From the NCBI GenBank assembly GCA_947371715.1, contig CANBQQ010000273.1, positions 1 to 5,091 of the forward strand: a stretch of DNA of 5,091 bases, written 5' to 3'. Below, piece by piece: positions 5,004 to 5,091 of the stretch; the stretch's first letter is position 1, and every line of letters begins with the position of its first letter. The notes beneath the pieces were generated by a model. It saw only the letters and a program-made list of their open reading frames with translations, was not told the DNA's origin and did no database searches. This DNA is from Flavipsychrobacter stenotrophus (GTDB taxonomy: Bacteria > Bacteroidota > Bacteroidia > Chitinophagales > Chitinophagaceae). Position numbers and translations under genes: made by a program.

Positions 5004-5091
5004 ATTCGTAATACTTTCAAAGTATATGAGCGGCTCAAACGAGAGCAGCATATTAACACGCTTTTCCTTAAGGGGAAAGCGTTTTCTGTTT
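5004..5091 (+). CDS. rnpA: Ribonuclease P protein component, N-terminal part, apparent ATT start, cut by the right window edge
   Basis: Twenty-nine codons are visible. After the first codon they read RNTFKVYERLKR, EQHINTLFLKGKAFSV, the conserved RnpA N-terminus (x-F-x-x-x-E-R-L-K then I-x-x-L-F-x-x-G-K). RnpA binds the catalytic RNA of RNase P and helps recognise pre-tRNA leaders. Its place 19 bp after rpmH on the same strand is the normal bacterial arrangement. The start is odd: the frame has a TAA at 4986-4988, then TTA AAT CTT TCA GCC ATT CGT. No ATG, GTG or TTG occurs before or within the visible conserved part. ATT at 5004 sits exactly where homologues have the Met of MRNTF-like starts, so AUU initiation is proposed. 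A base-call error (ATG read as ATT) is the main alternative. Identity is strong; start codon is inferred. Confidence 0.87.
   Translation, partial: MRNTFKVYERLKREQHINTLFLKGKAFSV

Overview
The window looks like chromosomal DNA of a Bacteroidota bacterium, plausibly of the Chitinophagaceae/Sphingobacteriia side (the family level is inference). Three things point there. Two secreted proteins end in a type IX secretion (T9SS) type A sorting domain with the YPNP motif. Putative promoters match the Bacteroidota pattern TTG-N~20-TAnnTTTG, in this window mostly as TAC[CT]TTTGCA. Start codons follow A/T-rich leaders with no Shine-Dalgarno sequence.

Layout. Positions 1-1037 (+) hold the 3' end of a PLP-dependent trans-sulfuration enzyme, then, 50 bp on, a complete ComA-type phosphosulfolactate synthase. 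The pair suggests a small sulfur-metabolism unit, and in this phylum ComA could feed sulfonate (cysteate/sulfonolipid) synthesis. Two back-to-back hairpin terminators (1062-1142) separate this unit from convergent minus-strand genes. On the minus strand, read right to left, come a T9SS-exported protein built of Ig/PKD-like repeats (4414-2750) with its own terminator (2696-2726), then a candidate promoter, an AhpE/BCP-like peroxiredoxin (2640-2161), and 36 bp further a second T9SS cargo protein with a probable jelly-roll domain (2124-1168).

Positions 4415-4828 form a divergent intergenic region without a credible gene. It holds a candidate promoter for the minus-strand repeat protein and one good plus one weak promoter for rpmH. 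Next come rpmH (ribosomal protein L34, 51 aa, 4829-4984) and the start of rnpA (RNase P protein), which runs off the right edge. The rnpA reading frame has no ATG, GTG or TTG at its start. The only start that fits the conserved N-terminus is an ATT at 5004.

I see no mobile element, CRISPR array, tRNA, rRNA or obvious new defence system. The points most worth a second look are the apparent AUU start of rnpA and the bacterial ComA beside a trans-sulfuration gene.
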